DNA of 6,982 bases from Deltaproteobacteria bacterium (GTDB taxonomy: Bacteria; Myxococcota_A; Polyangia; Haliangiales; Haliangiaceae): the NCBI GenBank assembly GCA_013696695.1, contig JACCYD010001249.1, positions 1 to 6,982 on the forward strand, read 5' to 3'. This document shows positions 1-5,855 of the stretch, piece after piece. Position 1 is the stretch's first letter; each line of letters starts with the position of its first letter. Below the pieces are notes generated by a model that made no database searches, was not told the origin of the DNA, and saw nothing but the letters and a program-made list of their open reading frames with translations. The position numbers and the translations under genes were made by a program.

Positions 1-1262
<1,262 letters not shown>

Positions 1263-1266
<4 letters not shown>

Positions 1267-2300
1267 CGCACATCGAGCGCGACGTCTCGCTCGCGCCGCT
1301 GACGACGCTCGGCCTCGGGGGCGCGGCGAAGCGATTCACGCGCGTGTTCGAGCTCGCGGAGCTGCGCCAGGCCTTGCACGCCGCCGGCGATGATCCGGTG
1401 TTGATCCTGGGCGGTGGCTCGAACCTCGTCGTGCGCGACACCGGATTTCCTGGGCTGGTGATCCAGCTCGCGATCGACAAGATGCGGCTGGTGTCGGATC
1501 GCAAGACCGCGGTGGTCTCGGTGTCCGCGGGCGTGGTGTGGGACGCGTTCGTCGCGCAGATGGTCGGAGCTGGCTACGCGGGGCTCGAGTGCATGTCGGG
1601 GATCCCCGGTCTGGTCGGCGCGACGCCGATGCAGAACGTCGGCGCATATGGCCAGGAAGTCTCCGACACCATCTTGTTCGTGCGCGCGCTCGATCGCGAG
1701 ACCGGCGACATCGTCGAGCTCGACAACGCGGCGTGCGAGCTCGCGTATCGCACGAGCCGGTTTCGCGGGACACACGCCGGCCGCTTCGTGATCGTCGAGG
1801 TGGTGTTCGGGCTCGCGCAGAGCAGGACTTCGGCGCCGATCAAGTATCCCGAGCTGTCGAAGGCGCTCGGCATCGCCGACGGCGGGGTCGCACCACTCGC
1901 GGCCGTGCGCGACACGGTGATCCGATTGCGCCGCGGCAAGGGCATGGTCGTCGATCCGGGCGATCCGGAATCGCGCAGCGCCGGCTCGTTCTTCACCAAT
2001 CCGATCGTGGATGCCGCGACGGTCGCGCAGCTCGGGACGCGCGTCGTTGCGACGTTCCCGAGCTGGCCCGCACCCGGCGGCCACACCAAGCTCGCCGCCG
2101 GTTGGCTGATCGAGCGCGCCGGGTTCGCGAAGGGATACACGCGCGGTCGCGTCGGCATCTCGCACAAGCACGCGCTCGCGCTGGTCAACCGCGGTGGTGG
2201 CACCGCGACGGAGCTGCTCGATCTCGCGCGAGAGATCCAGGAAGGCGTGTTCGACAAGCTCGGCATCGCGCTTCATCCCGAACCGATCATCGTCGGCTAA
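1263..2300 (+). CDS. murB: UDP-N-acetylenolpyruvoylglucosamine reductase MurB
   Basis: This FAD enzyme reduces UDP-GlcNAc-enolpyruvate to UDP-MurNAc with NADPH, making the substrate of MurC encoded just upstream. The predicted protein has 345 residues (E. coli MurB has 342). Visible: the FAD-binding LILGGGSNLVV at 48-58, GIPGLVGATPMQNVGAYG at 113-130, Tyr-Arg at 162-163 matching the E. coli Tyr158/Arg159 region, AGSFFTNP at 240-247 with the proton-donor Ser at 242, KLAAGWLIERAGFAKG at 276-291, and the C-terminal catalytic Glu at 340 in HPEPIIVG. The Tyr-Arg loop resembles E. coli-like type I MurB. I chose the GTG at 1263 because it overlaps the murC stop (GTGA) and puts the conserved LTTLGLGG at the usual distance from the N terminus. 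The frame stays open further upstream, but that part is antisense-like Arg-rich translation inside murC. Confidence 0.98.
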
Positions 2301-2328
2301 CTAACTCTCTGGATCGGCCGGCACGGCT

Positions 2329-2376
2329 CGGTCGGCATGACCGAAGGTCGTGCGGTGGTTCACCGCACAGGCCGAA
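2329..2376 (+). promoter_or_regulatory. Two-stem-loop leader upstream of small ORF A
   Basis: TCGGTC/GACCGA can form a 6-bp stem around 2328-2344. GTGCGGTG (2350-2357) pairs perfectly with CACCGCAC (2361-2368) around a 3-base loop. The element CAGGCCGAA follows at 2368-2376, 26 bases before the ATG at 2403. A similar arrangement precedes the paralogous ORF D (3142-3177), so this looks like a duplicated cis element (mRNA leader, processing site or operator) rather than a terminator; no T-run follows. Function is inferred only. Confidence 0.4.
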
Positions 2377-2402
2377 CCTGGCCGTCGAACGTCAAAGACA
2401 AC

Positions 2403-2633
2403 ATGCGCCCTCTCAGCTCCACGCCGGCCAAGGTGTTCCTCGGTGCCGCCGCGGCATCCCTCGCCGCGCTCGGCATCGTGATGGTCGCGTCGAGTGTGCC
2501 GGCTCCGGCGGTCGCGACCACCGAAGCCCCATTTTGCGAGATCCCGAAACGGGTGGAGCCAGCGCCGCCTCCCTCACCGCCTCCCTCGCCACCTCACACG
2601 GTCAAGACGATCTTTCCTGCGGCGAGCGACTAA
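2403..2633 (+). CDS. Small ORF A: predicted single-pass or secreted Pro-rich protein, family 1
   Basis: I do not recognise a known family for this 76-residue protein. It has a short positive N terminus (Arg2, Lys10), a hydrophobic segment at about 11-32 containing ASLAALGIVMVASSV, then a tail with FCEIPKRV at 44-51 and the run PAPPPSPPPSPP at 53-64. The hydrophobic segment could be an uncleaved N-in/C-out anchor or a signal peptide (a possible AVA-T site near 36-39). The start at 2403 was preferred over an in-frame ATG at 2337 because from 2403 it aligns residue for residue with ORF D (MRxxxSTPxK..LG.A.ASL.ALGIV.VASSV), and because the extension would cover a stem-loop leader. No strong Shine-Dalgarno is visible. 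It lies 102 bases after murB on the same strand, so it is probably in the operon. That the ORF is real is supported by the paralogue; its function is unknown. Confidence 0.75.
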   Translation: MRPLSSTPAKVFLGAAAASLAALGIVMVASSVPAPAVATTEAPFCEIPKRVEPAPPPSPPPSPPHTVKTIFPAASD

Positions 2634-2634
2634 A

Positions 2635-2688
2635 CCCATCCGTCCCCGCAGGCCCGTCCGTCCCCGCAGGCCCGTCCGTTCTCCGCAC
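2635..2688 (+). repeat. 18-bp tandem direct repeat, about 2.6 copies
   Basis: The unit CCCGTCCGTCCCCGCAGG occurs at 2653-2670. A copy with one mismatch is at 2635-2652, and a partial third copy diverging after CCCGTCCGT starts at 2671. The array begins two bases after the stop codon of ORF A and fills most of the A-B gap. It may be a replication-slippage product or a structured spacer. The repeat itself is seen directly. Confidence 0.85.
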
Positions 2689-2703
2689 CATCCAGGTACG
2701 TCA

Positions 2704-2943
2704 ATGCGCAAAGCCGAATCATCTCCCCTTCGAATGCTGCTCCTCCCACTCGTGCCGGCGCTCGCGTTCGGCCTCGTCGAGGTCGCGGACCGGATCATGC
2801 CGGATCAGATCGCCTCGATCGAGCGACCCGAGACCGTGCGACCCCTTTGCAACAATCCGCGACCGAACGTCGCCCCGATCGAGCACCCACCCGAACCCGT
2901 GCGTGCACCCGAGCCGTGCGAAGCGTGCGTGACGTCGCTGTGA
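2704..2943 (+). CDS. Small ORF B: predicted membrane protein with terminal CxxC, family 2
   Basis: This 79-residue protein matches no family I recognise. Its N terminus is basic (Arg2, Lys3, Arg10). A hydrophobic segment at about 11-28, MLLLPLVPALAFGLVEVA, contains a Glu at 26 that is kept in paralogues C and F. The tail is rich in Pro, Glu and Arg, with a lone Cys at 49 and the pair CEAC at 72-75 near the C terminus. The likely topology is N-in with a periplasmic tail, where the Cys pair could form a disulfide or bind metal; that is inference. The start was chosen at ATG-CGC, the start shared by the neighbours, with a weak AGG seven bases upstream. Its TGA overlaps the ATG of ORF C (TGATG), so B and C are probably translationally coupled. 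ORFs B and C are adjacent duplicates. Confidence 0.75.
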   Translation: MRKAESSPLRMLLLPLVPALAFGLVEVADRIMPDQIASIERPETVRPLCNNPRPNVAPIEHPPEPVRAPEPCEACVTSL

Positions 2944-3140
2944 TGCGCAAGATCGACCCTCTCAAGCTGCTGCTCCTCCCGCTGATCCCCGCTCTCGGGT
3001 TGGGGATCGTCGAGGTCGCCAAGCGGATCGACCTCGGTTTCACCGATGACACCAGCGAGCCGGCAGTTGCAGTCGCGCCCACCGAGGCGCCACCACTACC
3101 GCCGCCTCCGCCGTGCATCGACTGTGGCACGGACGCGTAA
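2943..3140 (+). CDS. Small ORF C: predicted membrane protein with terminal CxxC, family 2
   Basis: This 65-residue protein is a paralogue of ORF B. The shared core is MRK..PL..LLLPL.PAL..G.VEVA.RI. The hydrophobic segment spans about 7-27 (LKLLLLPLIPALGLGIVEVAK) and carries the conserved Glu at 24. The tail is acidic, then alanine- and proline-rich, with five consecutive prolines at 53-57 directly followed by CIDC at 58-61, so the Cys pair sits at the extreme C terminus as in B. The start codon overlaps the stop of ORF B by one base, and no independent ribosome-binding site is seen, which suggests translation by reinitiation. Function is unknown; a small envelope protein with a redox-active or metal-binding end is one possibility. 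Confidence 0.75.
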   Translation: MRKIDPLKLLLLPLIPALGLGIVEVAKRIDLGFTDDTSEPAVAVAPTEAPPLPPPPPCIDCGTDA

Positions 3141-3141
3141 C

Positions 3142-3177
3142 CCGGCATTCCGGCCCGTGATCTACGGGCAGGCCGAA
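3142..3177 (+). promoter_or_regulatory. Stem-loop leader upstream of small ORF D, matching that of ORF A
   Basis: A short CCGG/CCGG stem (3142-3153, loop CATT) is followed by GCCCGT (3153-3158) pairing with ACGGGC (3164-3169). CAGGCCGAA then lies at 3169-3177, 27 bases before the ATG at 3205. ORF A has the same element at nearly the same distance (26 bases). The stems differ in sequence while stem positions and the 9-mer are retained, which suggests a conserved structure. The stems are short and common in GC-rich DNA, so confidence is limited. Confidence 0.4.
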
Positions 3178-3185
3178 TCCCGGCG

Positions 3186-3194
3186 TCGCGCGTG
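3186..3194 (+). promoter_or_regulatory. TCGCGCGTG element 10 bases before ORF D start
   Basis: The 9-mer TCGCGCGTG ends exactly 10 bases before the ATG of ORF D. The identical 9-mer sits at the identical distance before ORF F (3737-3745), and identity continues into the first codons (ATGCGCTTC). It does not resemble a Shine-Dalgarno sequence. It may be a translation-initiation element or simply a remnant of the duplication. Confidence 0.4.
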
Positions 3195-3204
3195 AAATGA
3201 CTCC

Positions 3205-3432
3205 ATGCGCTTCTTCGAATCGACGCCGACCAAGCTGATTCTGGGTGTTGCGACCGCGTCACTCACCGCGCTCGGCATCGTGATCGTGGCGTCGAGCGTT
3301 GCTCCGCCTGCTGCACCGATGGACGACACGCCGCACCACAAGTGCCGACTGCCGCGGGTGTCGCCGCCGCCGCCACCGTCGATTCCGCAGCCGAGCGAGC
3401 CGGCCCGTCCTCGTCCCGCTTCTTCCAAGTAG
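3205..3432 (+). CDS. Small ORF D: predicted single-pass or secreted Pro-rich protein, family 1
   Basis: This 75-residue protein is a clear paralogue of ORF A. It keeps STPxK at 6-10, ASLTALGIVIVASSV at 18-32, and after the membrane segment a lone Cys in KCRLPRV (46-52), equivalent to CEIPKRV in A. The tail has five consecutive prolines at 54-58 and ends basic (ARPRPASSK). The hydrophobic segment spans about 11-32 after Arg2 and Lys10, so N-in/C-out topology or signal-peptide export is expected. The start at ATG-CGC fits the paralogue exactly and no strong ribosome-binding site is visible. Its first codons (MRFFES) and upstream DNA resemble those of ORF F, a family 2 member, suggesting recombination among the array. 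I know of no function. Confidence 0.78.
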   Translation: MRFFESTPTKLILGVATASLTALGIVIVASSVAPPAAPMDDTPHHKCRLPRVSPPPPPSIPQPSEPARPRPASSK

Positions 3433-3435
3433 TCC

Positions 3436-3439
3436 GGAG
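3436..3439 (+). promoter_or_regulatory. Shine-Dalgarno GGAG for small ORF E
   Basis: GGAG lies seven bases before the ATG at 3447, in the 14-base gap after the ORF D stop. It is the most conventional ribosome-binding site in the small-ORF array and supports 3447 as the start, excluding the longer in-frame reading that begins inside ORF D. Confidence 0.55.
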
Positions 3440-3446
3440 CCCAGTC

Positions 3447-3647
3447 ATGAAGATCCTCATCCTTCCCCTCGCTTCACTCGCGGTCGTCGGCATCGCGGCG
3501 GTCCTCTCCACCTCCGATCCCTCACCGATCGAGGAGTGCGGCATGCAGCCGGTGTCGGTCGAGATCCCCGTCGCGCATCAGCAGCGCTTCGCGAAGCCGC
3601 CGCCGCCGGCTCCCGCTCCATCCCCGATGCCCGCGCCGGTCGCCTGA
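3447..3647 (+). CDS. Small ORF E: predicted membrane or secreted Pro-rich protein, possible divergent family 1 member
   Basis: This 66-residue protein has an N-terminal hydrophobic segment at about 2-22 (MKILILPLASLAVVGIAAVL), followed by a tail with a lone Cys at 31 (EECGMQP), a PVSVEIPVAHQQ stretch and the proline-rich end KPPPPAPAPSPMPAP. It has no single clear match in the array, but ASLAVVGIAAVLS lines up with ASLAALGIVMVAS of ORF A, and a Cys followed by Pro lies at a similar distance, so it may be a family 1 member shortened at the N terminus. It is the only array member starting ATG-AAG rather than ATG-CGC. A GGAG site at good spacing supports the start. It follows ORF D by 14 bases. 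The segment could equally be a cleaved signal peptide. Function is unknown. Confidence 0.65.
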   Translation: MKILILPLASLAVVGIAAVLSTSDPSPIEECGMQPVSVEIPVAHQQRFAKPPPPAPAPSPMPAPVA

Positions 3648-3755
3648 CCCGAGACCTTCCCTGTCCTTGGGTCGAGGATCCTTGGTGATTACCTAGCAGA
3701 ATCAGCCAGATCACTACGTCAGATCGAGATCTCCGATCGCGCGTGCAACTGTCTC
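3648..3755 (+). promoter_or_regulatory. 108-bp ORF E-F gap with candidate operator repeats
   Basis: This is the widest gap inside the small-ORF array and visibly less GC-rich than its surroundings. It contains the palindrome AGGATCCT (3675-3682), TGATT/AATCA (3686-3690 and 3700-3704), CAGATC repeated at 3707-3712 and 3720-3725, and the inverted repeat AGATC-GA-GATCT (3721-3732). I see no convincing -35/-10 pair. It is a candidate internal promoter or operator for F, G and ddl, at low confidence. Confidence 0.25.
3737..3745 (+). promoter_or_regulatory. TCGCGCGTG element 10 bases before ORF F start
   Basis: This is the same 9-mer at the same distance as before ORF D (3186-3194). No Shine-Dalgarno is visible before ORF F, so this shared element is the only initiation-proximal feature seen there. 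Confidence 0.4.
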
Positions 3756-3977
3756 ATGCGCTTCGTCGAGTCCCCGCTCAAGTACCTGCTGCTGCCACTC
3801 GTACCGATCACGGCGATCGGCATCGTCGAATTCGTCGAGCTCACGCGCGAGGAGACGACGTGCTGCGTGGTCGACCCGACCACCGACGTTCGGCCGGTCG
3901 TCGAAGTGATCAAGCCGGCGCCGCCAGCGCCACCCGCGCCGTGCACGGGTCCGTGCGGAACGGCGCCACCCGCGTGA
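3756..3977 (+). CDS. Small ORF F: predicted membrane protein with terminal Cys pair, family 2
   Basis: This 73-residue protein is a paralogue of ORFs B and C. It shares PLKYLLLPLVP at 7-17 and GIVEFVE at 22-28, with the conserved Glu at 25 inside the hydrophobic segment (about 10-28). The tail has an adjacent Cys pair at 36-37 (TTCCVV), then VKPAPPAPPAP-type sequence, and ends with Cys63 and Cys67 in PCTGPCGTA, a CxxxC version of the terminal CxxC of B and C. Predicted topology is N-in with a periplasmic tail. Start codon context and the first residues (MRFVES) match ORF D of the other family. Five bases separate its stop from the ATG of ORF G; an alternative GTG start for G would overlap the stop. 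Function is unknown. Confidence 0.75.
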   Translation: MRFVESPLKYLLLPLVPITAIGIVEFVELTREETTCCVVDPTTDVRPVVEVIKPAPPAPPAPCTGPCGTAPPA

Positions 3978-3982
3978 TCGAG

Positions 3983-4168
3983 ATGCGCGAACATCCACGC
4001 CTGCTCTCTCTCGTGCTCGTGGCATTCGCCGGCCTGGTCGGCGTCGCCACGATTCGCATCGCCACCGAGCCCGCCGACCGCCTCGCACGCATTCGCGAGC
4101 CGATGCCCGAAGGACTGTGCGGTCACGCCGTCTCCGAGTGGCTGCGCGAGCGCGGCGAGGACGATTAG
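3983..4168 (+). CDS. Small ORF G: predicted single-pass membrane protein without Pro-rich tail
   Basis: This 61-residue protein begins MREHPR, followed by a hydrophobic segment at about 7-25 (LLSLVLVAFAGLVGVATI), then a charged tail with RIREPMPEGLCGHAV and a strongly charged C terminus (EWLRERGEDD). It shares the ATG-CGC start, the size, the N-terminal membrane segment and a lone Cys (46) with the other array members. It lacks the polyproline stretch, so its kinship is uncertain. I preferred ATG 3983 because a GAG lies just upstream and it gives the MR start; GTG 3974, overlapping the ORF F stop, would add three residues. It is the last small ORF, 83 bases before ddl. It could also be an unrelated small inner-membrane protein. 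Confidence 0.6.
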   Translation: MREHPRLLSLVLVAFAGLVGVATIRIATEPADRLARIREPMPEGLCGHAVSEWLRERGEDD

Positions 4169-4251
4169 AACAACGCACCTCGCCCACGAGAGAGAAGCAT
4201 CGAGCGTGCCGGGTGGAATGAACGCTCCGGCGAGACGTTGTAGAACCAGCC
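4169..4251 (+). other. Small ORF G - ddl spacer
   Basis: The 83-base spacer contains GAGCGT (4202-4207) and ACGCTC (4222-4227), able to form a 6-bp stem with a 14-base loop. There is no T-run, no good -35/-10 pair and no clear Shine-Dalgarno before the ddl ATG. ddl is probably read through from upstream. Confidence 0.3.
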
Positions 4252-5181
4252 ATGCATCGGTTCGCTGGAAAGCGCGTCGCGGTTGTCATGGGCGGCCTGT
4301 CCGCCGAACGCGAGGTCTCGCTCAACACGGGTGCGGGTGTTCACGCCGCGCTGCGCGAGAACAAGTGGGACACCGTCGCGATCGACTGGAAAGCGGGCGA
4401 GTCCCTCGCGCAACGCCTCGAAGACGCCGGCGCCGATGTCGTGTGGAACGCGCTGCACGGCACCTACGGCGAAGACGGTGCGGTGCAGGGGCTGTGCTCG
4501 TGCCTTCGCATCCCATGCACCGGCTCGGGCATCCTCGCGTCGGCGCTCGCGATGGACAAGGTGATGTCCAAGCGGATCTTCGAGTCGAACAACATCCCGA
4601 CACCGCGCTGGCGCGTGTTGCCGCACGACGGCCCCGCCGACGGTAGCGATGCGAGCACGCTCGCCGAGAGGAAGCTGCCGATCGTGATCAAGCCCGCGAA
4701 CGAAGGCAGCTCGGTCGGCGTGTCGTTGGTCGAGGACGCCGCGCAGCTCGCGCCCGCCATCGCGAGTGCCCGCCAGTTTCACGGTCCGGTGATCGTCGAG
4801 GACTACATCGCCGGCACCGAGGTGTTCGTCGGCATCCTGAACGATCGCGTGATCGGTTCCGTCGAGGTGCGCCCGGCGACCAAGTTCTACGACTACGAAG
4901 CGAAGTACAAACGCACGGATACCAAGTACCTGCTGCCGCCCGAGATCCCGGCCGACGTGCTCGCGCGGTGCGAGCAGCACGCGCTCGCGTCGTATCGCGC
5001 GCTCGGGTGCAGCGGCCACGCGCGCCCGGATATCCGGATCACGCCGGCCGGCGAGGTCTTCGTTCTCGAGGTCAACACCCTGCCGGGCATGACCGCCACC
5101 AGCTTGCTGCCGAAGATCGCGAAGCGCGCCGGCATGGACTATGCGACGCTGTGCGAGGAGATCCTCGCAAGCGCCACGTGA
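4252..5181 (+). CDS. ddl: D-alanine--D-alanine ligase Ddl
   Basis: This ATP-grasp ligase joins two D-Ala in the cytoplasm to make the dipeptide added by MurF to the peptidoglycan precursor. It has 309 residues (E. coli DdlB has 306). Visible: GGLSAEREVSLNTG at 14-27 with catalytic Glu19, ALHGTYGEDGAVQG at 67-80, TGSGILASALAMDK at 90-103, the ATP-grasp IVIKPANEGSSVGVS at 144-158 (Lys147, Ser153), the omega-loop FYDYEAKY at 212-219, HARPD at 256-260 (Arg258), and LEVNTLPGMT at 272-281 with metal ligands Glu273 and Asn275. Tyr219 in EAKY is typical of D-Ala-D-Ala rather than D-Ala-D-lactate ligases. The ATG at 4252 places the GG loop as in E. coli; no clear ribosome-binding site precedes it. It is the last gene of the + block, ending 25 bases before the stop of a convergent gene, with no obvious terminator in between. 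Confidence 0.97.
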   Translation: MHRFAGKRVAVVMGGLSAEREVSLNTGAGVHAALRENKWDTVAIDWKAGESLAQRLEDAGADVVWNALHGTYGEDGAVQGLCSCLRIPCTGSGILASALAMDKVMSKRIFESNNIPTPRWRVLPHDGPADGSDASTLAERKLPIVIKPANEGSSVGVSLVEDAAQLAPAIASARQFHGPVIVEDYIAGTEVFVGILNDRVIGSVEVRPATKFYDYEAKYKRTDTKYLLPPEIPADVLARCEQHALASYRALGCSGHARPDIRITPAGEVFVLEVNTLPGMTATSLLPKIAKRAGMDYATLCEEILASAT

Positions 5182-5206
5182 GAGCTTACTTGTTCGCTCG
5201 GACTCG

Positions 5207-5794
5207 CTACTTCTTGCAGGTCATCTCGTAGACGGGCTTCCAGCTCTTGCCCTTGTCCACGGACATCGTGCCGGAGAACTTCACAGCCTTCGGATCGGTG
5301 GGGTCGAGTGAATCGCGGAACTGACCGGCGCCCATCGCGCCCATGAAGTCGAGGTTCCAGACCAGCTTGCCATCCTTCATGCCGTCGGAGGTGCCGACGT
5401 ACTGATGGCCCATGTTGTCGATCGAGACGCGGCGCCACTTCTTCGAACCTGCATCGAACGTCGAGTACGCGACCATCTTGAACGCGCCGCGATCGCCCTT
5501 GCCCTCGAACACGTCGCTGATCCACCACTTGTCGAGATCGACCTTCGCGGTGATCTTGCCCGTCATCTTGCTGCTGCTGCCATCCGGCCCGGTGCTCGTG
5601 CCGGTGCACTTCCAGTTACCGACGATGTTCTTCGCCATCGCATCGATCTCGGCCGGCGGCTTCGGCGCTTCCGGCTTCATCATGACGGGATCCGGCTTGG
5701 AGGCGTCCGCCTTCGCGGGAGCTTTCGGGGTGTCCGCGAGCGCGAGCCCGGTAAGCGCCACCCACGCCAGCGTGATCTTGGGGAACATCGACAT
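5207..5794 (-). CDS. Secreted DUF1579-like protein
   Basis: This 195-residue predicted protein has a Sec signal peptide (MSMFPKITLAWVALTGLALA, cleavage likely after residue 20, no lipobox Cys), a Lys/Pro/Ala-rich linker at about 21-50, and a beta-rich domain at about 55-195. The domain shows GNWKCTGTSTGPDGS, KWWISDVFEG, YSTFDAGSKKWRRVSIDN, GTSDGMKDGKLVW and a closing DKGKSWKPVYEMTCKK. This resembles DUF1579-type domains (a W.c.G start, FD..kk a.., G..dG.l.W, s.D.GksW) from memory; the molecular role of that family is not established. Cys63 and Cys193 could form a disulfide after export. The start at 5794 follows a strong AGAAGGAGA ribosome-binding site, and the in-frame reading upstream is antisense to the neighbouring gene. 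It is convergent with ddl and divergent from the lipoprotein gene at 5856. Confidence 0.85.
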   Translation of the reverse strand: MSMFPKITLAWVALTGLALADTPKAPAKADASKPDPVMMKPEAPKPPAEIDAMAKNIVGNWKCTGTSTGPDGSSSKMTGKITAKVDLDKWWISDVFEGKGDRGAFKMVAYSTFDAGSKKWRRVSIDNMGHQYVGTSDGMKDGKLVWNLDFMGAMGAGQFRDSLDPTDPKAVKFSGTMSVDKGKSWKPVYEMTCKK

Positions 5795-5801
5795 CACATC
5801 G

Positions 5802-5810
5802 TCTCCTTCT
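5802..5810 (-). promoter_or_regulatory. Strong Shine-Dalgarno for the DUF1579-like gene
   Basis: On the minus strand the sequence reads AGAAGGAGA, with GGAG ending eight bases before the ATG at 5794. It fixes the start of this gene, and it contrasts with the weak or absent sites of ddl and most small ORFs. Confidence 0.8.
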
Positions 5811-5819
5811 GAGTGCGCC

Positions 5820-5827
5820 ACTATACT
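5820..5827. promoter_or_regulatory. Possible shared -10 box for two divergent genes
   Basis: ACTATACT in the 61-base divergent gap reads TATACT on the plus strand (5822-5827) and TATAGT on the minus strand (5825-5820). Both are good sigma-70 -10 matches, giving short leaders of roughly 20 bases to each start codon. No good -35 is seen at 16-18 bases on either strand, so the call is tentative. Confidence 0.4.
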
Positions 5828-5855
5828 CGGGCACGTTGAAACCTGGCGCTCTACC

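Noticed and set aside
2337..2402. Upstream ATG giving ORF A a 22-residue N-terminal extension
   Set aside because: The extension has no counterpart in paralogue D, lies over a stem-loop leader, and the shorter form starts with the ATG-CGC shared by the array.
2635..2688. CRISPR-like array
   Set aside because: The units are contiguous 18-base tandem copies with no spacers between them, so it is a simple tandem repeat.
1538..2932. 464-codon plus-strand frame running through murB into small ORFs A and B
   Set aside because: Its translation is extremely Arg-rich and is an out-of-frame shadow of murB; it also overlaps ORFs A and B, which have paralogue support.
2943..3140. CIDC/CEAC motifs as c-type haem sites
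   Set aside because: Haem attachment needs CxxCH; no His follows the second Cys in B, C or F.
4208..4251. Promoter directly upstream of ddl (TAGAAC as -10)
   Set aside because: No -35 element lies at suitable spacing and TAGAAC is only eight bases from the start codon end of the spacer, so it cannot serve as a normal -10 for the annotated start.
4165..5019. 284-codon minus-strand frame opposite ddl
   Set aside because: It is antisense to a certain Ddl with intact catalytic residues and has no motif or start signal of its own.
5182..5206. Terminator in the ddl/DUF1579-like convergent gap
   Set aside because: Only a 4-base GAGC/GCTC match with a 10-base loop and no T-run was found; this is not enough to call a terminator.
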